10,405 nucleotides of DNA from Clostridiales bacterium (GCA_022776785.1 JALFHA010000009.1:1-10405), one strand, 5' to 3'; shown: positions 1 through 7,080, numbered from the stretch's first letter. Made by a program: numbers and translations. The notes: generated from the letters alone by a model not told the origin.

Positions 1-1
1 T

Positions 2-406
2 TTCGACCGTAACTTCTTCCGCGACGTTCACAACGTCGATCGCGCGCTGTACGGCAAGCACGCACAGCACGTCATGAAGACGGATGTGAAGGAGACGGAG
101 GATAGCTATGAGGTGGACGTTGATCTGCCCGGCTTCAAGAAGGACGAAATCAAGCTGGAGCTGAATCAGGGCTATCTGGTCATCTCCGCTGAGAAATCCC
201 TGGAGAAGACGAACGAGAACAAGAAGGGCAGGATGCTCCGTCAGGAGCGCTATGCAGGCGTGATGCAGCGCAGCTTCTATGTGGGCGACAGCGTAACGGA
301 AACGGACGTCAAGGCGTCCTATGAGAGCGGCGTGCTGCACATCCGCGTTCCGAAGAAGGAAGCGCAGAAGCTCCCCGAGAAGAACACCATTCTGATCGAG
401 GGCTGA
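2..406 (+). CDS. Hsp20 family small heat-shock protein, 5' end missing
   Basis: ATP-independent holdase chaperone of the alpha-crystallin/Hsp20 family, cytoplasmic, which binds unfolding proteins as oligomers. The frame is open from base 2, so the N-terminus lies outside the window; 134 residues are visible, against about 145-150 for typical bacterial members, so perhaps only 10-15 are missing. The in-frame ATG at 74 is not the likely start, because family-like sequence (FDRNFF) lies upstream of it. The alpha-crystallin domain runs from about visible residue 25 to 118. It includes the DLPGFKKDEI strand region (41-50), the EERY-like arm (QERYAG, 81-86) and the diagnostic ASYESGVLHIRVPK motif (105-118) with its G-V-L signature. 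The tail ends in NTILIEG, where the ILI may serve as the C-terminal I-x-I/V oligomerisation anchor. It is followed by its own terminator and faces the convergent trk operon. The family call is secure. Confidence 0.95.
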   Translation, partial: FDRNFFRDVHNVDRALYGKHAQHVMKTDVKETEDSYEVDVDLPGFKKDEIKLELNQGYLVISAEKSLEKTNENKKGRMLRQERYAGVMQRSFYVGDSVTETDVKASYESGVLHIRVPKKEAQKLPEKNTILIEG

Positions 407-470
407 CCTGAGTGCTCTGCCACGAGACGGGCAGTCGTAAAACAACAATGAAAACCTTGTGTTTTCAGGG

Positions 471-503
471 AACGGCGCGGCTTCGGCTGCGCCGTTTCTC
501 TTA
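471..503 (+). terminator. Intrinsic terminator of the Hsp20 gene
   Basis: Arms 471-481 and 486-496 form an 11-bp GC-rich stem (one G-U pair) closed by a C(TTCG)G tetraloop, among the most stable RNA loops known. A T-rich tail (tttctcttat) follows. It lies 65 bases after the stop codon and is read in the direction of the gene. Confidence 0.85.
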
Positions 504-540
504 TCTCCGGATCATCTGAGCCTGATTCCATACAAAACGC

Positions 541-588
541 AAGCCCCGGCCTTCCCAAGAGCAGCAGCTCATCGGGAAGCCGGGGTTT
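541..588 (-). terminator. Terminator of the trk operon, possibly bidirectional
   Basis: Arms 541-556 and 574-588 pair over about 15 bp, with one bulged C at 550 and one G-U pair, and a 17-base loop. On the minus strand it follows the trkH stop by 37 bases, with a short T run after the stem (gcgtttt). On the plus strand the tail is tttattgtat, so it may also back up the Hsp20 terminator. Confidence 0.75.
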
Positions 589-625
589 ATTGTATATAGA
601 AAGATACGATCTGAGCCCTCCCGCT

Positions 626-2086
626 TCACCTGCGCCTCCTCTGCCGCAGCAAAAACACCGCCGATCCCAGCCCCGTGAACACGAGGAAGATTTCCAGCCT
701 GCCCAGCAGCATGCCCGCGATCTCCACCAGCAGCGTAGCGGCGCAGGTCGCCGGCCCGGTCAGGCCTATGGACAGGCCCACCGTGCCCAGCGAGGACGCA
801 AACTCGAACATGCAGCTTGCCAGCGGCGCGCCCTCCGTGCTACACAGCAGCAGCGTGCCCGCCGCAAACAGCAGCAGATAGAGCGTCACAAAGCCCGCCG
901 TGGCGCGCAGCGTGGGTGCGTCCACCGGCGTCCTGCCCTGCGCGCGGGTGATGGACGGCGTGCGCACCTCGTGCTCCGGGGAGACGCGCGCGCGCAGCTC
1001 CGCAAACGACGCCTTGAGCATGATGAGCGTCCGCGAGAGCTTGATGCCGCCCGCCGTCGAGCCTGCGCCGCCGCCGATGAGCATCATCAGGATCATGATC
1101 CCAATCGCCGCCTGCGGCCAGCGCTCGTAGCTCATGGTCGCGTAGCCCGTGGTCGAGAGCGCGGAGACGATGTTGAACAGCGCCTGACGCAGCCCCTCCC
1201 CCAGACTCATGTACAGCCCCGTCATCAGCGCCAGCGCCGTGACGGGCACAAAGACCACCAGCAGCGCGCCGAGGAATCGAAGCTCACTGCACCGGAGGGC
1301 GTCCTGCCATTTCCGCCGGACGAGGAGCAGCAGGATGGCGAAGTTGGTCGTACCCACCAGCATGAGGACGACGGTGACGCCCTCGATGGCGGCGCTGTGA
1401 TACGCTCCGATGCTCTCCGCCTGATTGGAGAAGCCGCCGGTCGAGAGTGCGCCCATCGTGTGCAGCACCGCGTCAAACACCGGCATCCCGCACAGCACAT
1501 ACGCCCCGACGCCCACGGCCAGAAACGCCATGTACATGAGCACAATGGTGCGCACCGTCTCCCGCAGCGTGGGCATGAGCTTGTCGGGGTGGCCCTCCGC
1601 ATTGTAGAGCACCATGCCCATGCGGCCCTGCACGAAGGTCATCATGATCATCACGAAACCGAGGCCGCCGCAGAACTGCATGAAGCTGCGGTAAAAGAGG
1701 AAGATGGGCGGCGTGACGGTCACATCCATGACGGAAAGGCCCGTCGTCGTCCAGCCGCTGACGGCCTCAAAGAGCGCCTGTACGAATGTGAGCTGGCCGC
1801 CCAGCACAAAGGGCAGCGCGCCCGCGAGACACCCGTACAGCCAGATGTAGAGCACCAGCAGGTTGCCGTGGTGCATGGCCTCCTGCATGGTCAGCGGATG
1901 CGCCGGTATACACAGGCAGAGCGCCAGCCCCAGCAGGATGGACGCGATGCCCGGGACGAGAAACGCCGCGGCAAACGGCGCATCCTCCGGGAAAATGGGC
2001 AGCACGAGCAGCGGTGCAAGCAGCAAAAGACCGATGAGCGCGGTCAGCTTGCCGACGTTGCTTGCGCGGGTGATACGCTGTTTCAT
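626..2086 (-). CDS. trkH: Trk/Ktr potassium uptake channel subunit TrkH
   Basis: Integral membrane K+ translocating subunit of the TrkH/KtrB/HKT superfamily, gated by cytoplasmic RCK proteins. The 486-residue length fits TrkH. Four selectivity-filter repeats are visible: TTTGLS (113-118), STGGFS (215-220), STTGYA (311-316) and GTVGLS (434-439). The third pore region is followed by the TrkH hallmark GGGAGSTAGGIK (338-349), and GMLLGRLEIF (458-467) is the conserved last-helix motif. The basic tail RQRRRR is cytoplasmic. The ATG at 2086 sits 6 bases after the trkA2 stop, and its ribosome binding site (ggcggtg) lies inside the end of trkA2, so translation is probably coupled. It is the last gene of a four-gene minus-strand operon. 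The gene is intact, and the call is secure; TrkH versus KtrB naming is less so. Confidence 0.95.
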   Translation of the reverse strand: MKQRITRASNVGKLTALIGLLLLAPLLVLPIFPEDAPFAAAFLVPGIASILLGLALCLCIPAHPLTMQEAMHHGNLLVLYIWLYGCLAGALPFVLGGQLTFVQALFEAVSGWTTTGLSVMDVTVTPPIFLFYRSFMQFCGGLGFVMIMMTFVQGRMGMVLYNAEGHPDKLMPTLRETVRTIVLMYMAFLAVGVGAYVLCGMPVFDAVLHTMGALSTGGFSNQAESIGAYHSAAIEGVTVVLMLVGTTNFAILLLLVRRKWQDALRCSELRFLGALLVVFVPVTALALMTGLYMSLGEGLRQALFNIVSALSTTGYATMSYERWPQAAIGIMILMMLIGGGAGSTAGGIKLSRTLIMLKASFAELRARVSPEHEVRTPSITRAQGRTPVDAPTLRATAGFVTLYLLLFAAGTLLLCSTEGAPLASCMFEFASSLGTVGLSIGLTGPATCAATLLVEIAGMLLGRLEIFLVFTGLGSAVFLLRQRRRR

Positions 2087-2092
2087 CGCGCA

Positions 2093-2758
2093 TCACCGCC
2101 CCGTCAGCGCGCGGATGGCGTCCGTCTCCTGATGCGCGGAGGAGAGCAGCACCAGCGAATCGCCCGCGAGAATGCGCGTGTCGCCGCGCGGAATCAGCGT
2201 CTGATCCTTGCGCAGGATGCAGCCCACGATGACCTCGCGGGGCAGGCTGATTTCCCAGAGCTTTTTGTTCGCCGCGGGTGCGCCCTCCGGGACGGCAACC
2301 TCCGCGATGCTCACGCGCCCGTCGCCGACGGGCACCAGCGCGGTCATGTCATGCACAAAGGCGAGCTGCTCGATGATGCCGGTGATGGTATTCGTCGCGC
2401 AGACCACCGCATCCACGCCCATCTGCCGGAAAAAGGCCGTGTTCTCCGCGTTCTTGATGACGCTGACCGTTTTGGTCACGCCGAAGCGCTTCTTGCACAG
2501 CTCGCAGATGACCAGATTGTCCGCATCGCTGTCCGTCAGCGCGATGGCGATGTCCGTCCGGCGCGCCCCGGCCTCCTCCAGAATGAAGGGCTTGGAGCCG
2601 TCGCCGTGGATGACCTGAAGCCCCTTGATGTCTGCGAGCTGCCTGCAGCAGTCGTAGTCCGGGTGAACCGCCGTCACCTGGTATTTCCGTTTGAGCAGCG
2701 AGGCGGCAAGCGTCCTTGCGAAGTCAAAGCCGCCGATGAGCAGAACCTGCATGTTCAT
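2093..2758 (-). CDS. TrkA-type RCK protein with TrkA_C domain and degenerate nucleotide loop
   Basis: Cytoplasmic regulatory subunit of the Trk potassium channel (221 residues). Residues 1-125 form a TrkA_N Rossmann-like domain and about 139-217 a TrkA_C (RCK_C) ligand domain. In this family TrkA_C binds ligands such as c-di-AMP in some members. The dinucleotide-binding loop expected as GxGxxG reads GGFDFA (9-14), so the usual glycine pattern is lost. The acidic residue after beta-2 is replaced by H32-P33-D34, while TDSDADN (75-81) keeps the typical TxxDxxN strand. This suggests weak or no NAD(H)/ATP binding at this subunit. The start ATG at 2758 overlaps the stop of the preceding RCK gene as ATGA; an in-frame ATG two codons later is possible but less well placed. 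It probably works as a heteromer with the upstream RCK protein. Confidence 0.9.
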   Translation of the reverse strand: MNMQVLLIGGFDFARTLAASLLKRKYQVTAVHPDYDCCRQLADIKGLQVIHGDGSKPFILEEAGARRTDIAIALTDSDADNLVICELCKKRFGVTKTVSVIKNAENTAFFRQMGVDAVVCATNTITGIIEQLAFVHDMTALVPVGDGRVSIAEVAVPEGAPAANKKLWEISLPREVIVGCILRKDQTLIPRGDTRILAGDSLVLLSSAHQETDAIRALTGR

Positions 2759-3213
2759 GCTTTCTTGGCCTCCTTCGACTTGCCCAGCAGGCGGTCAATC
2801 TCCCGCGTGGAGAGCACCGTGGGGCAGATGGTGTCGATGCCAAATTCCTTGTAGACGATCTCCCGTTCGGGGTCGTACAAGCGGCAGATGACGTTCGGGA
2901 TGTGGTAGACATTGCGCGCGATCTGCGCGACCATGATGTTGGTGTTGTCGTCGTTGGTGACGGAGACGACGGTGTCCGCGCGCTCGATTTCCGCGCTGCG
3001 CAGCACGGCGATGTCCGTCGCGTCGCCCGCCAGGGTCAGCCCGCCGTAGGAGGCACCCAGCTTGCGGAAGGCGCGTTCATCCCTGTCCACCATCATGACG
3101 CTGGCTTCCTTGTCCGAAATGGCGTTGGCGAGGCTGGCACCCAGCCTGCCGCAGCCGATGATCACCGTGTAGCCGGAATCCTTTCTCCGGGTCGTCCTGA
3201 AAAAGTCCATCAT
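2755..3213 (-). CDS. trkA: TrkA-type RCK protein, TrkA_N domain only
   Basis: Short (152 residues) cytoplasmic RCK subunit of the Trk K+ system. It has an intact Rossmann nucleotide-binding signature: GCGRLG (20-25), acidic VDRD at the end of beta-2 (42-45), GDATD (63-67) and TNDDNTN (86-92). No TrkA_C domain follows; the protein ends in a short lysine-rich tail (KSKEAKKA). Full TrkA halves or KtrA are about 220 residues, so this is a one-domain form whose partner, encoded next, carries the C-terminal ligand domain. Two ATG codons stand in tandem at 3213 and 3210. The first forms an ATGA overlap with the TPR gene stop and has a gggaggaac ribosome site just upstream. Intact, and part of the trk operon. 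Confidence 0.92.
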   Translation of the reverse strand: MMDFFRTTRRKDSGYTVIIGCGRLGASLANAISDKEASVMMVDRDERAFRKLGASYGGLTLAGDATDIAVLRSAEIERADTVVSVTNDDNTNIMVAQIARNVYHIPNVICRLYDPEREIVYKEFGIDTICPTVLSTREIDRLLGKSKEAKKA

Positions 3214-3599
3214 TGTTCCTCCCTGATCACATGGCTGATGCCGTGTTTGTCGACTTCAATCCGATATGCCGGGCGGCTTTGCGCCGGGCATGGTGCGCAC
3301 TCCGTCTCGTCGTACACGGGGCGGGGCATCTGCCCGGAGAAGCTGCCGTAGCGCTCCATGTTGATGCGCGCGGGCCGGTACGTCGGGTCAAGCGCCCACG
3401 CCGCGCGGAAGTGCTTCATCGCCTGCACATGATCGTTCCTGCTCTCGGCGATGATGCCCATCAGGTTATGGGGCTGCGCATCGTGCGGCGCAGCGGTCAT
3501 CGCCTGCGCGGCCTCGTCCTCGGCTTCGCTGAAATGCCGCTGTGCAACAAGCGCCCGGATATGGGCGGTCAGCGGCTGCATGACGTTCTGTTCACTCAT
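3210..3599 (-). CDS. Small TPR protein leading the trk operon
   Basis: A soluble 129-residue protein with no signal peptide or membrane segment. About residues 8-80 form two tetratricopeptide-like helical hairpins (HFSEAEDEAAQAMTAAPHD, then DHVQAMKHFRAAWALDPTYRPA, with the A..LDP.Y motif of a TPR helix B). The C-terminal third is not TPR. It holds CAPC, a two-cysteine stretch, and a RIEVDKHGISHVIREE segment that looks like a small strand-rich tail. The start is set by a consensus AGGAGG at 3613-3608, 8 bases before the ATG at 3599; the frame stays open further upstream, but that part overlaps the promoter boxes. Its stop overlaps the trkA start (ATGA), so it is co-translated with the K+ channel regulators. 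Its function is unknown; a role in assembling or regulating Trk is inference from position only. Confidence 0.8.
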   Translation of the reverse strand: MSEQNVMQPLTAHIRALVAQRHFSEAEDEAAQAMTAAPHDAQPHNLMGIIAESRNDHVQAMKHFRAAWALDPTYRPARINMERYGSFSGQMPRPVYDETECAPCPAQSRPAYRIEVDKHGISHVIREEQ

Positions 3600-3633
3600 C
3601 TTCTTTGCCTCCTGTCCTTCCTGAAGCGCTCTT

Positions 3634-3698
3634 ATGGTATCACCAATCGTGTGGGGACGCTGTGAGAAAAGCGGGCAGTCGTGTGAGGATTGTGTGAG
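3634..3698 (-). promoter_or_regulatory. trk operon promoter with four-box operator
   Basis: Read on the minus strand, TCACAC boxes lie at 3697-3692 and 3686-3681, a TCACAG box at 3665-3660 and a CCACAC box at 3654-3649. Start-to-start spacings are 11, 21 and 11 bases. A -10-like TACCAT lies at 3639-3634, 15 bases after the last box start; no good -35 exists, and the boxes occupy its place. This is the layout of a PhoB/OmpR-class activated promoter. The same layout is present ahead of kdpF at 7287-7350. The predicted transcript start is about 27 bases before the TPR gene. Confidence 0.75.
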
Positions 3699-3727
3699 GA
3701 TACCCGTGACAGACGGCTTTGGGAGAC

Positions 3728-3790
3728 AAAAAAGCACCCTCCCCGGCGGCGCGTGCGCATCACGGAGAGGATGCAGAAATGATGGTGCTT
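3728..3790 (-). terminator. Terminator of corA
   Basis: Outer arms 3784-3790 and 3732-3738 (AAGCACC / GGTGCTT on the minus strand) enclose an inner GC-rich pairing of CTCTCCG with CGGGGAG. The stem is followed by six T on the minus strand (3733-3728). It starts about 20 bases after the corA stop and separates corA from the trk promoter. Confidence 0.75.
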
Positions 3791-3811
3791 TCGTATTGGG
3801 ACACGGAATGC

Positions 3812-4714
3812 TTACAGGAAGTGCTTCCTTCGGAAATAGAGCAGGCAGCCCCCGACCACGAGGATGCTCAGCACGACGACCGCCGGATACCCATAGGCCC
3901 ACTGAAGCTCCGGCATGTTCGCAAAGTTCATGCCGTACCAGCCTGCAATCAGAGACAGCGGCATGAAGACCGTCGTGACGATGGTCAGCAGCTTCATGAT
4001 CCGGTTCTGCGCGATGTCCACCTGCGCCTGATACTCGCTGCTGACCTGGCTGGCGTATTCCCGGAGCATCTGCGTTTCGTCATACAGGCGGTTCAGGCGG
4101 CGCATGACGTATTGCAGCCTGCTCTGGCTGCACGCGTCCAGCAGCTCGCCCGCGTTCTCCTGAATCGTGGCGGTCAGGTCGCTGAGCTGCGTATAATACC
4201 GGCTGCGCTGGTTGAGCTCTTTCCTGACAACACTGATCTGGTTGATGAATTTCTCCGTTCTGTCGCACAGGACGGCCTGCTCCAGCGCGGAGATCCTGTC
4301 CTCCAGGGCTTGAATCTCCGCCAAATCCTCCTGCACCAGCGCGAGAAAGAAGTCCATCAGCAGATCGTCCGCACCGTCGGCGTGATGCGGGCGCATGGCC
4401 CGGATTCTGTCGATGCACGTCTGCGCCACGCCGTCCGGGTCGACAAACAGGATGCAGTCCTTCCACCAGACGAAGCTCACCCGCTTTTCAGGCGCTTTCC
4501 CCTTCGCCGGAGGCTGCACCGTTCCCCGGATGCGGTCCGCTTCAATCGAAAGGCGGCAGCCCCTCGCCAGGTGGGTCTGCTCCGGCGGCAGCAGGGCTTC
4601 GGGCAGGCTCTCCGTTTCAAGCGCCTCCGGCGGCAGGACGGCGGCAATATGCGAAAACGCGGTGATGTCTCCGCGTTCAATAGAAGTCAGGCTCTTGCCA
4701 AGCTGATAGTACAA
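3812..4714 (-). CDS. corA: CorA family magnesium/divalent cation channel
   Basis: Pentameric inner-membrane Mg2+ (also Co2+/Ni2+) channel. The 300-residue length fits CorA. The cytoplasmic N-terminal alpha/beta domain (about 1-120) is followed by the long stalk helix (about 120-240, rich in E, Q, L and R), then TM1 (about 241-259), the pore-loop signature YGMNF (260-264) with the invariant GMN, and TM2 (about 276-294). The basic C-terminus RRKHFL matches the family's positively charged end. The start is taken as TTG at 4714, preceded by an AAGGGGG ribosome site 9 bases upstream and a strong promoter; there is no in-frame ATG nearby. It is divergently transcribed from the kinase gene and has its own terminator. 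Intact. Presence beside K+ transport genes suggests a cation-homeostasis cluster, but co-regulation is not shown. Confidence 0.95.
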   Translation of the reverse strand: MYYQLGKSLTSIERGDITAFSHIAAVLPPEALETESLPEALLPPEQTHLARGCRLSIEADRIRGTVQPPAKGKAPEKRVSFVWWKDCILFVDPDGVAQTCIDRIRAMRPHHADGADDLLMDFFLALVQEDLAEIQALEDRISALEQAVLCDRTEKFINQISVVRKELNQRSRYYTQLSDLTATIQENAGELLDACSQSRLQYVMRRLNRLYDETQMLREYASQVSSEYQAQVDIAQNRIMKLLTIVTTVFMPLSLIAGWYGMNFANMPELQWAYGYPAVVVLSILVVGGCLLYFRRKHFL

Positions 4715-4737
4715 GCGAATACGCCCCCTTTACGCAC

Positions 4738-4766
4738 ATTATAGCCCTCTGCGCGCGGGATTGCAA
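4738..4766 (-). promoter_or_regulatory. Promoter of corA
   Basis: On the minus strand a perfect -10 TATAAT (4743-4738) is preceded, after a 17-base spacer, by TTGCAA (4766-4761) as the -35. The predicted transcript starts about 17 bases before the TTG start codon. The -35 lies at the centre of an 18-bp perfect palindrome. Confidence 0.85.
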
Positions 4767-4785
4767 TCCCGCAGCGAAACGCTGC
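4755..4785. promoter_or_regulatory. Two inverted repeats in the corA/kdpD divergent control region
   Basis: Positions 4755-4772 form a perfect 18-bp palindrome (GCGGGATTG and its complement) centred on the corA -35. Next to it, 4771-4785 is GCAGCG-AAA-CGCTGC, ending 6 bases before the kinase -35. Both look like dimeric repressor/activator sites placed to affect the two divergent promoters. The binding protein is unknown. Confidence 0.5.
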
Positions 4786-4791
4786 AGGGGC

Positions 4792-4820
4792 TTGACGCAA
4801 GAGCGAATCGAGCATACACT
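4792..4820 (+). promoter_or_regulatory. Promoter of the kdpDE-like genes
   Basis: TTGACG (4792-4797), a 17-base spacer and TACACT (4815-4820) form a sigma-70/SigA-type promoter. The predicted start near 4827 lies downstream of the upstream in-frame ATG at 4821, which supports the ATG at 4854 as the start codon. No TCACA boxes are present here, so expression is probably basal rather than driven by the trk/kdp operator. Confidence 0.75.
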
Positions 4821-4853
4821 ATGGCAGGAGAATACAGAAAAGAAGGAATTGAA

Positions 4854-6344
4854 ATGGGCAATCGGCGTTTTTCGTGGATGGATACAGCGAAGGTCGTACT
4901 GGTGATGCTGCTGGCGACGGCGCTGGGGGTTCTGTTTGCCTTTTTGGGCTTTCCGGAAACCAACATCGTGCTGGTGTATCTGGCGGCGGTACTGATCATC
5001 GCCCGGTATACGCACGGGCCGGGCTACGGACTTGCGGCATCCGTGCTGGCGACCTTCGCGTTCAACTACTTCTTTACCGATCCGCGCTTCACCTTTGAGG
5101 TCAGCGATACCAGCTACCTGATCACCTTCGCCATCATGACGTTCACCGCAATCTTCACCAGCACACTGACCGCGCAGATGAAGCGCAGCGCGCGGCAGGC
5201 ACTGGCGCGCGAGCAGGACACGCAGGCACTCTATCAGCTGACCAACCACCTGAGCGACGCGCAGAGCATGGAAGCCATCGGCACGGCGGCGCTTGGCAGC
5301 ATCGGTCAGACCTTCGGCTGCGACGCCGCGCTGCTCTTTCTGACGGAGAAGGGCGAGGCGGAGCGCAGCTACCTGCAATATGCCGCCGGGAACGTCATCC
5401 ACCGGGAGCTGGATGCGGGCGACGAGGTCGCCAGCCGCATCCAGCTGCTGCACACGGGCTGTGTGGAGACGGAATCGGGGCAGGAGTGGCCGCTCTACGG
5501 GCAGCAGCGCATTCTGGGCGTGCTGCGTCTGCCCCGCATGGCGCTTTCCGACGCGCAGCGGCAGCTTCTTTGCTCCATGCTCGAATCCATCGCCATGGCC
5601 ATCGACCGCCTGAGCGCGGCGCAGGCGCAGCAGCGCTACCGCGAGGAGAGCTTTCAGGAGCGCACCCGCAGCAACCTGCTGCGCGCCATCTCCCACGACC
5701 TGCGCACGCCGCTCTCCGGCATCATGGGCACCAGCGAGATGATCCGGAACCTGTCCGCGCAGGGCGACCCGCGCCGCAGGCTCGCGCAGGACATCTGGCG
5801 CGACGCGGACTGGCTGCGCGCGCTCGTGGAGAACATCCTCAGCCTGACCCGTCTGGAGGACGGCAGGCTGCAGATCGAGAAGCAGCCGGAGGCCGTGGAG
5901 GAGATCGTCGGCAGCGCGCTGGCGCAGATGGAGCGGCGCGCGCCGGACAGGGAAATCGACGCCGAGCTGCCGGAGGAGCTGCTGCTCGTGCCGATGGACG
6001 CAAAGCTCATCGTGCAGATGCTCGTCAACCTGCTGGACAACGCCGTGCGGCACACGCCGCCGGGCAACGAAATCAAGGTCTCCGTGGAAAAGCAGGACGG
6101 AAAGGCCGTGTTCAGCGTGCTTGACCGGGGCGAGGGCATCCGCGAGGAGGACCTGCCCCACCTCTTTGAGCGCTTCTACACGACGCGGGGAAAGAGCGCC
6201 GATGCGGCACGCGGCGTCGGGCTGGGGCTGTCCATCTGCGACGCGATTGCCAGGGCGCACGGCGGAAGCATCAGGGCGCAGAGCCGGGAAGGCGGCGGCG
6301 CGGTCTTTACCTTTGAGCTGCCGATGGAGGAGGACGCACAATGA
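4854..6344 (+). CDS. kdpD: KdpD-like membrane sensor histidine kinase lacking the N-terminal KdpD domain
   Basis: Membrane histidine kinase, expected to phosphorylate the overlapping response regulator. Domains in order: four hydrophobic segments of the DUF4118/KdpD transmembrane type (about 11-107), a GAF-like region (about 125-255), HisKA with phospho-acceptor H281 in AISHDLRTPLSG, and HATPase_c with N-box LLDNAVRHTP (393-402), G1 DRGEG (424-428), F-box LFERFYTT (438-445) and G2 GVGLGLS (454-460). The full-length KdpD of other bacteria is about 900 residues, with an N-terminal KdpD plus USP region that senses K+ and binds c-di-AMP in some species. That region is absent here, and the frame upstream contains only promoter. 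The start ATG at 4854 has AGAAGGA about 6 bases upstream. Its stop overlaps the kdpE start (ATGA). All kinase motifs are intact. The KdpD label rests on the TM domain type and the kdp neighbourhood. Confidence 0.88.
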   Translation: MGNRRFSWMDTAKVVLVMLLATALGVLFAFLGFPETNIVLVYLAAVLIIARYTHGPGYGLAASVLATFAFNYFFTDPRFTFEVSDTSYLITFAIMTFTAIFTSTLTAQMKRSARQALAREQDTQALYQLTNHLSDAQSMEAIGTAALGSIGQTFGCDAALLFLTEKGEAERSYLQYAAGNVIHRELDAGDEVASRIQLLHTGCVETESGQEWPLYGQQRILGVLRLPRMALSDAQRQLLCSMLESIAMAIDRLSAAQAQQRYREESFQERTRSNLLRAISHDLRTPLSGIMGTSEMIRNLSAQGDPRRRLAQDIWRDADWLRALVENILSLTRLEDGRLQIEKQPEAVEEIVGSALAQMERRAPDREIDAELPEELLLVPMDAKLIVQMLVNLLDNAVRHTPPGNEIKVSVEKQDGKAVFSVLDRGEGIREEDLPHLFERFYTTRGKSADAARGVGLGLSICDAIARAHGGSIRAQSREGGGAVFTFELPMEEDAQ

Positions 6345-7045
6345 ACAGCCTGCATGAACACATCCTCGTGGTCGAGGATGACGCACAGATTCGCAATTTC
6401 ATCTGCTTCACGCTGGAAGCGGAAGCCTACGTCTGTGTCACGGCAGCGACGGCGGAGGAGGCCATGCGCCTGCTGGCCGCGGAGCCCATCGACCTGATGC
6501 TGCTGGATCTGGGCCTGCCCGACCTCGACGGCACGGAGGTCATCCGCCGCCTGCGGACGTGGTCGGAGATGCCGGTCATCGTCGTCTCCGCGCGCGATCA
6601 GGACAAGGAAAAGGTGGCGGTGCTCGATCTCGGCGCGGACGACTACCTGACCAAGCCCTTCTCCGCCAGCGAGCTGCTGGCGCGCATCCGCGTCGCCCTG
6701 CGGCACATGTACAAGCAGTCCGGCGCGAAGGCGAATCCCGTCTATCAGGCGGGCGAGCTGCGCCTGGACGCGGAAAAGCGCAAGGTCTATCTGGGTGAAT
6801 CCGAAATTCATGTGACGCCGATGGAGTATGCCCTGCTCCTGCTGCTGTTCAAAAATCAGGGCAAGGTGCTCACCACGTCGGTCATCCTCCGGGAAATCTG
6901 GGGCGCGGGCTATGGGCAGGACACGCAGGCGCTGCGGACGCTGACCGCCGGCCTGCGCAGAAAGATTGAGAAAAACCCCGCCAAACCGCGCTACATCCTC
7001 ACGGAAATCGGCGTGGGCTACCGGCTTGCCGAGGAGCGGGAGTGA
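6341..7045 (+). CDS. kdpE: KdpE-like response regulator, OmpR/PhoB family
   Basis: Cytoplasmic transcription factor (234 residues) paired with the kinase upstream. The receiver domain (about 6-122) has the acidic pocket E12-D13-D14, phospho-acceptor D56 in LLDLGLP, S83 in VVSARD and K105 in the LTKPF motif. The winged-helix DNA-binding domain (about 135-230) includes HVTPMEYALLLLLFKNQGKVLT, the recognition-helix region and the terminal GVGYRL wing. All key residues are present. It is translationally coupled to the kinase by ATGA, with ggaggaggac before the start. As a PhoB-class regulator it would bind direct repeats with 11-bp spacing. Such repeats occur before both the trk operon and kdpF, making it the best candidate for their activator. 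That link is inference. Confidence 0.93.
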   Translation: MNSLHEHILVVEDDAQIRNFICFTLEAEAYVCVTAATAEEAMRLLAAEPIDLMLLDLGLPDLDGTEVIRRLRTWSEMPVIVVSARDQDKEKVAVLDLGADDYLTKPFSASELLARIRVALRHMYKQSGAKANPVYQAGELRLDAEKRKVYLGESEIHVTPMEYALLLLLFKNQGKVLTTSVILREIWGAGYGQDTQALRTLTAGLRRKIEKNPAKPRYILTEIGVGYRLAEERE

Positions 7046-7080
7046 GCGCGGGCAGGGCTTGATCAACTGGAAGTTATCGC

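Noticed and set aside
590..2854. Very long plus-strand open frame opposite trkH and trkA
   Set aside because: The translation is rich in R, H, Q and A with no domain, typical of the antisense of high-GC coding DNA. The minus strand has clear TrkH and RCK motifs.
3600..3902. N-terminal extension of the TPR gene up to 3902
   Set aside because: It would run through the corA terminator, the end of corA and the four-box promoter. The AGGAGG before 3599 gives a much better start.
4677..6386. Long minus-strand open frame opposite the sensor kinase gene
   Set aside because: Low-complexity antisense translation; all histidine-kinase motifs are on the plus strand.
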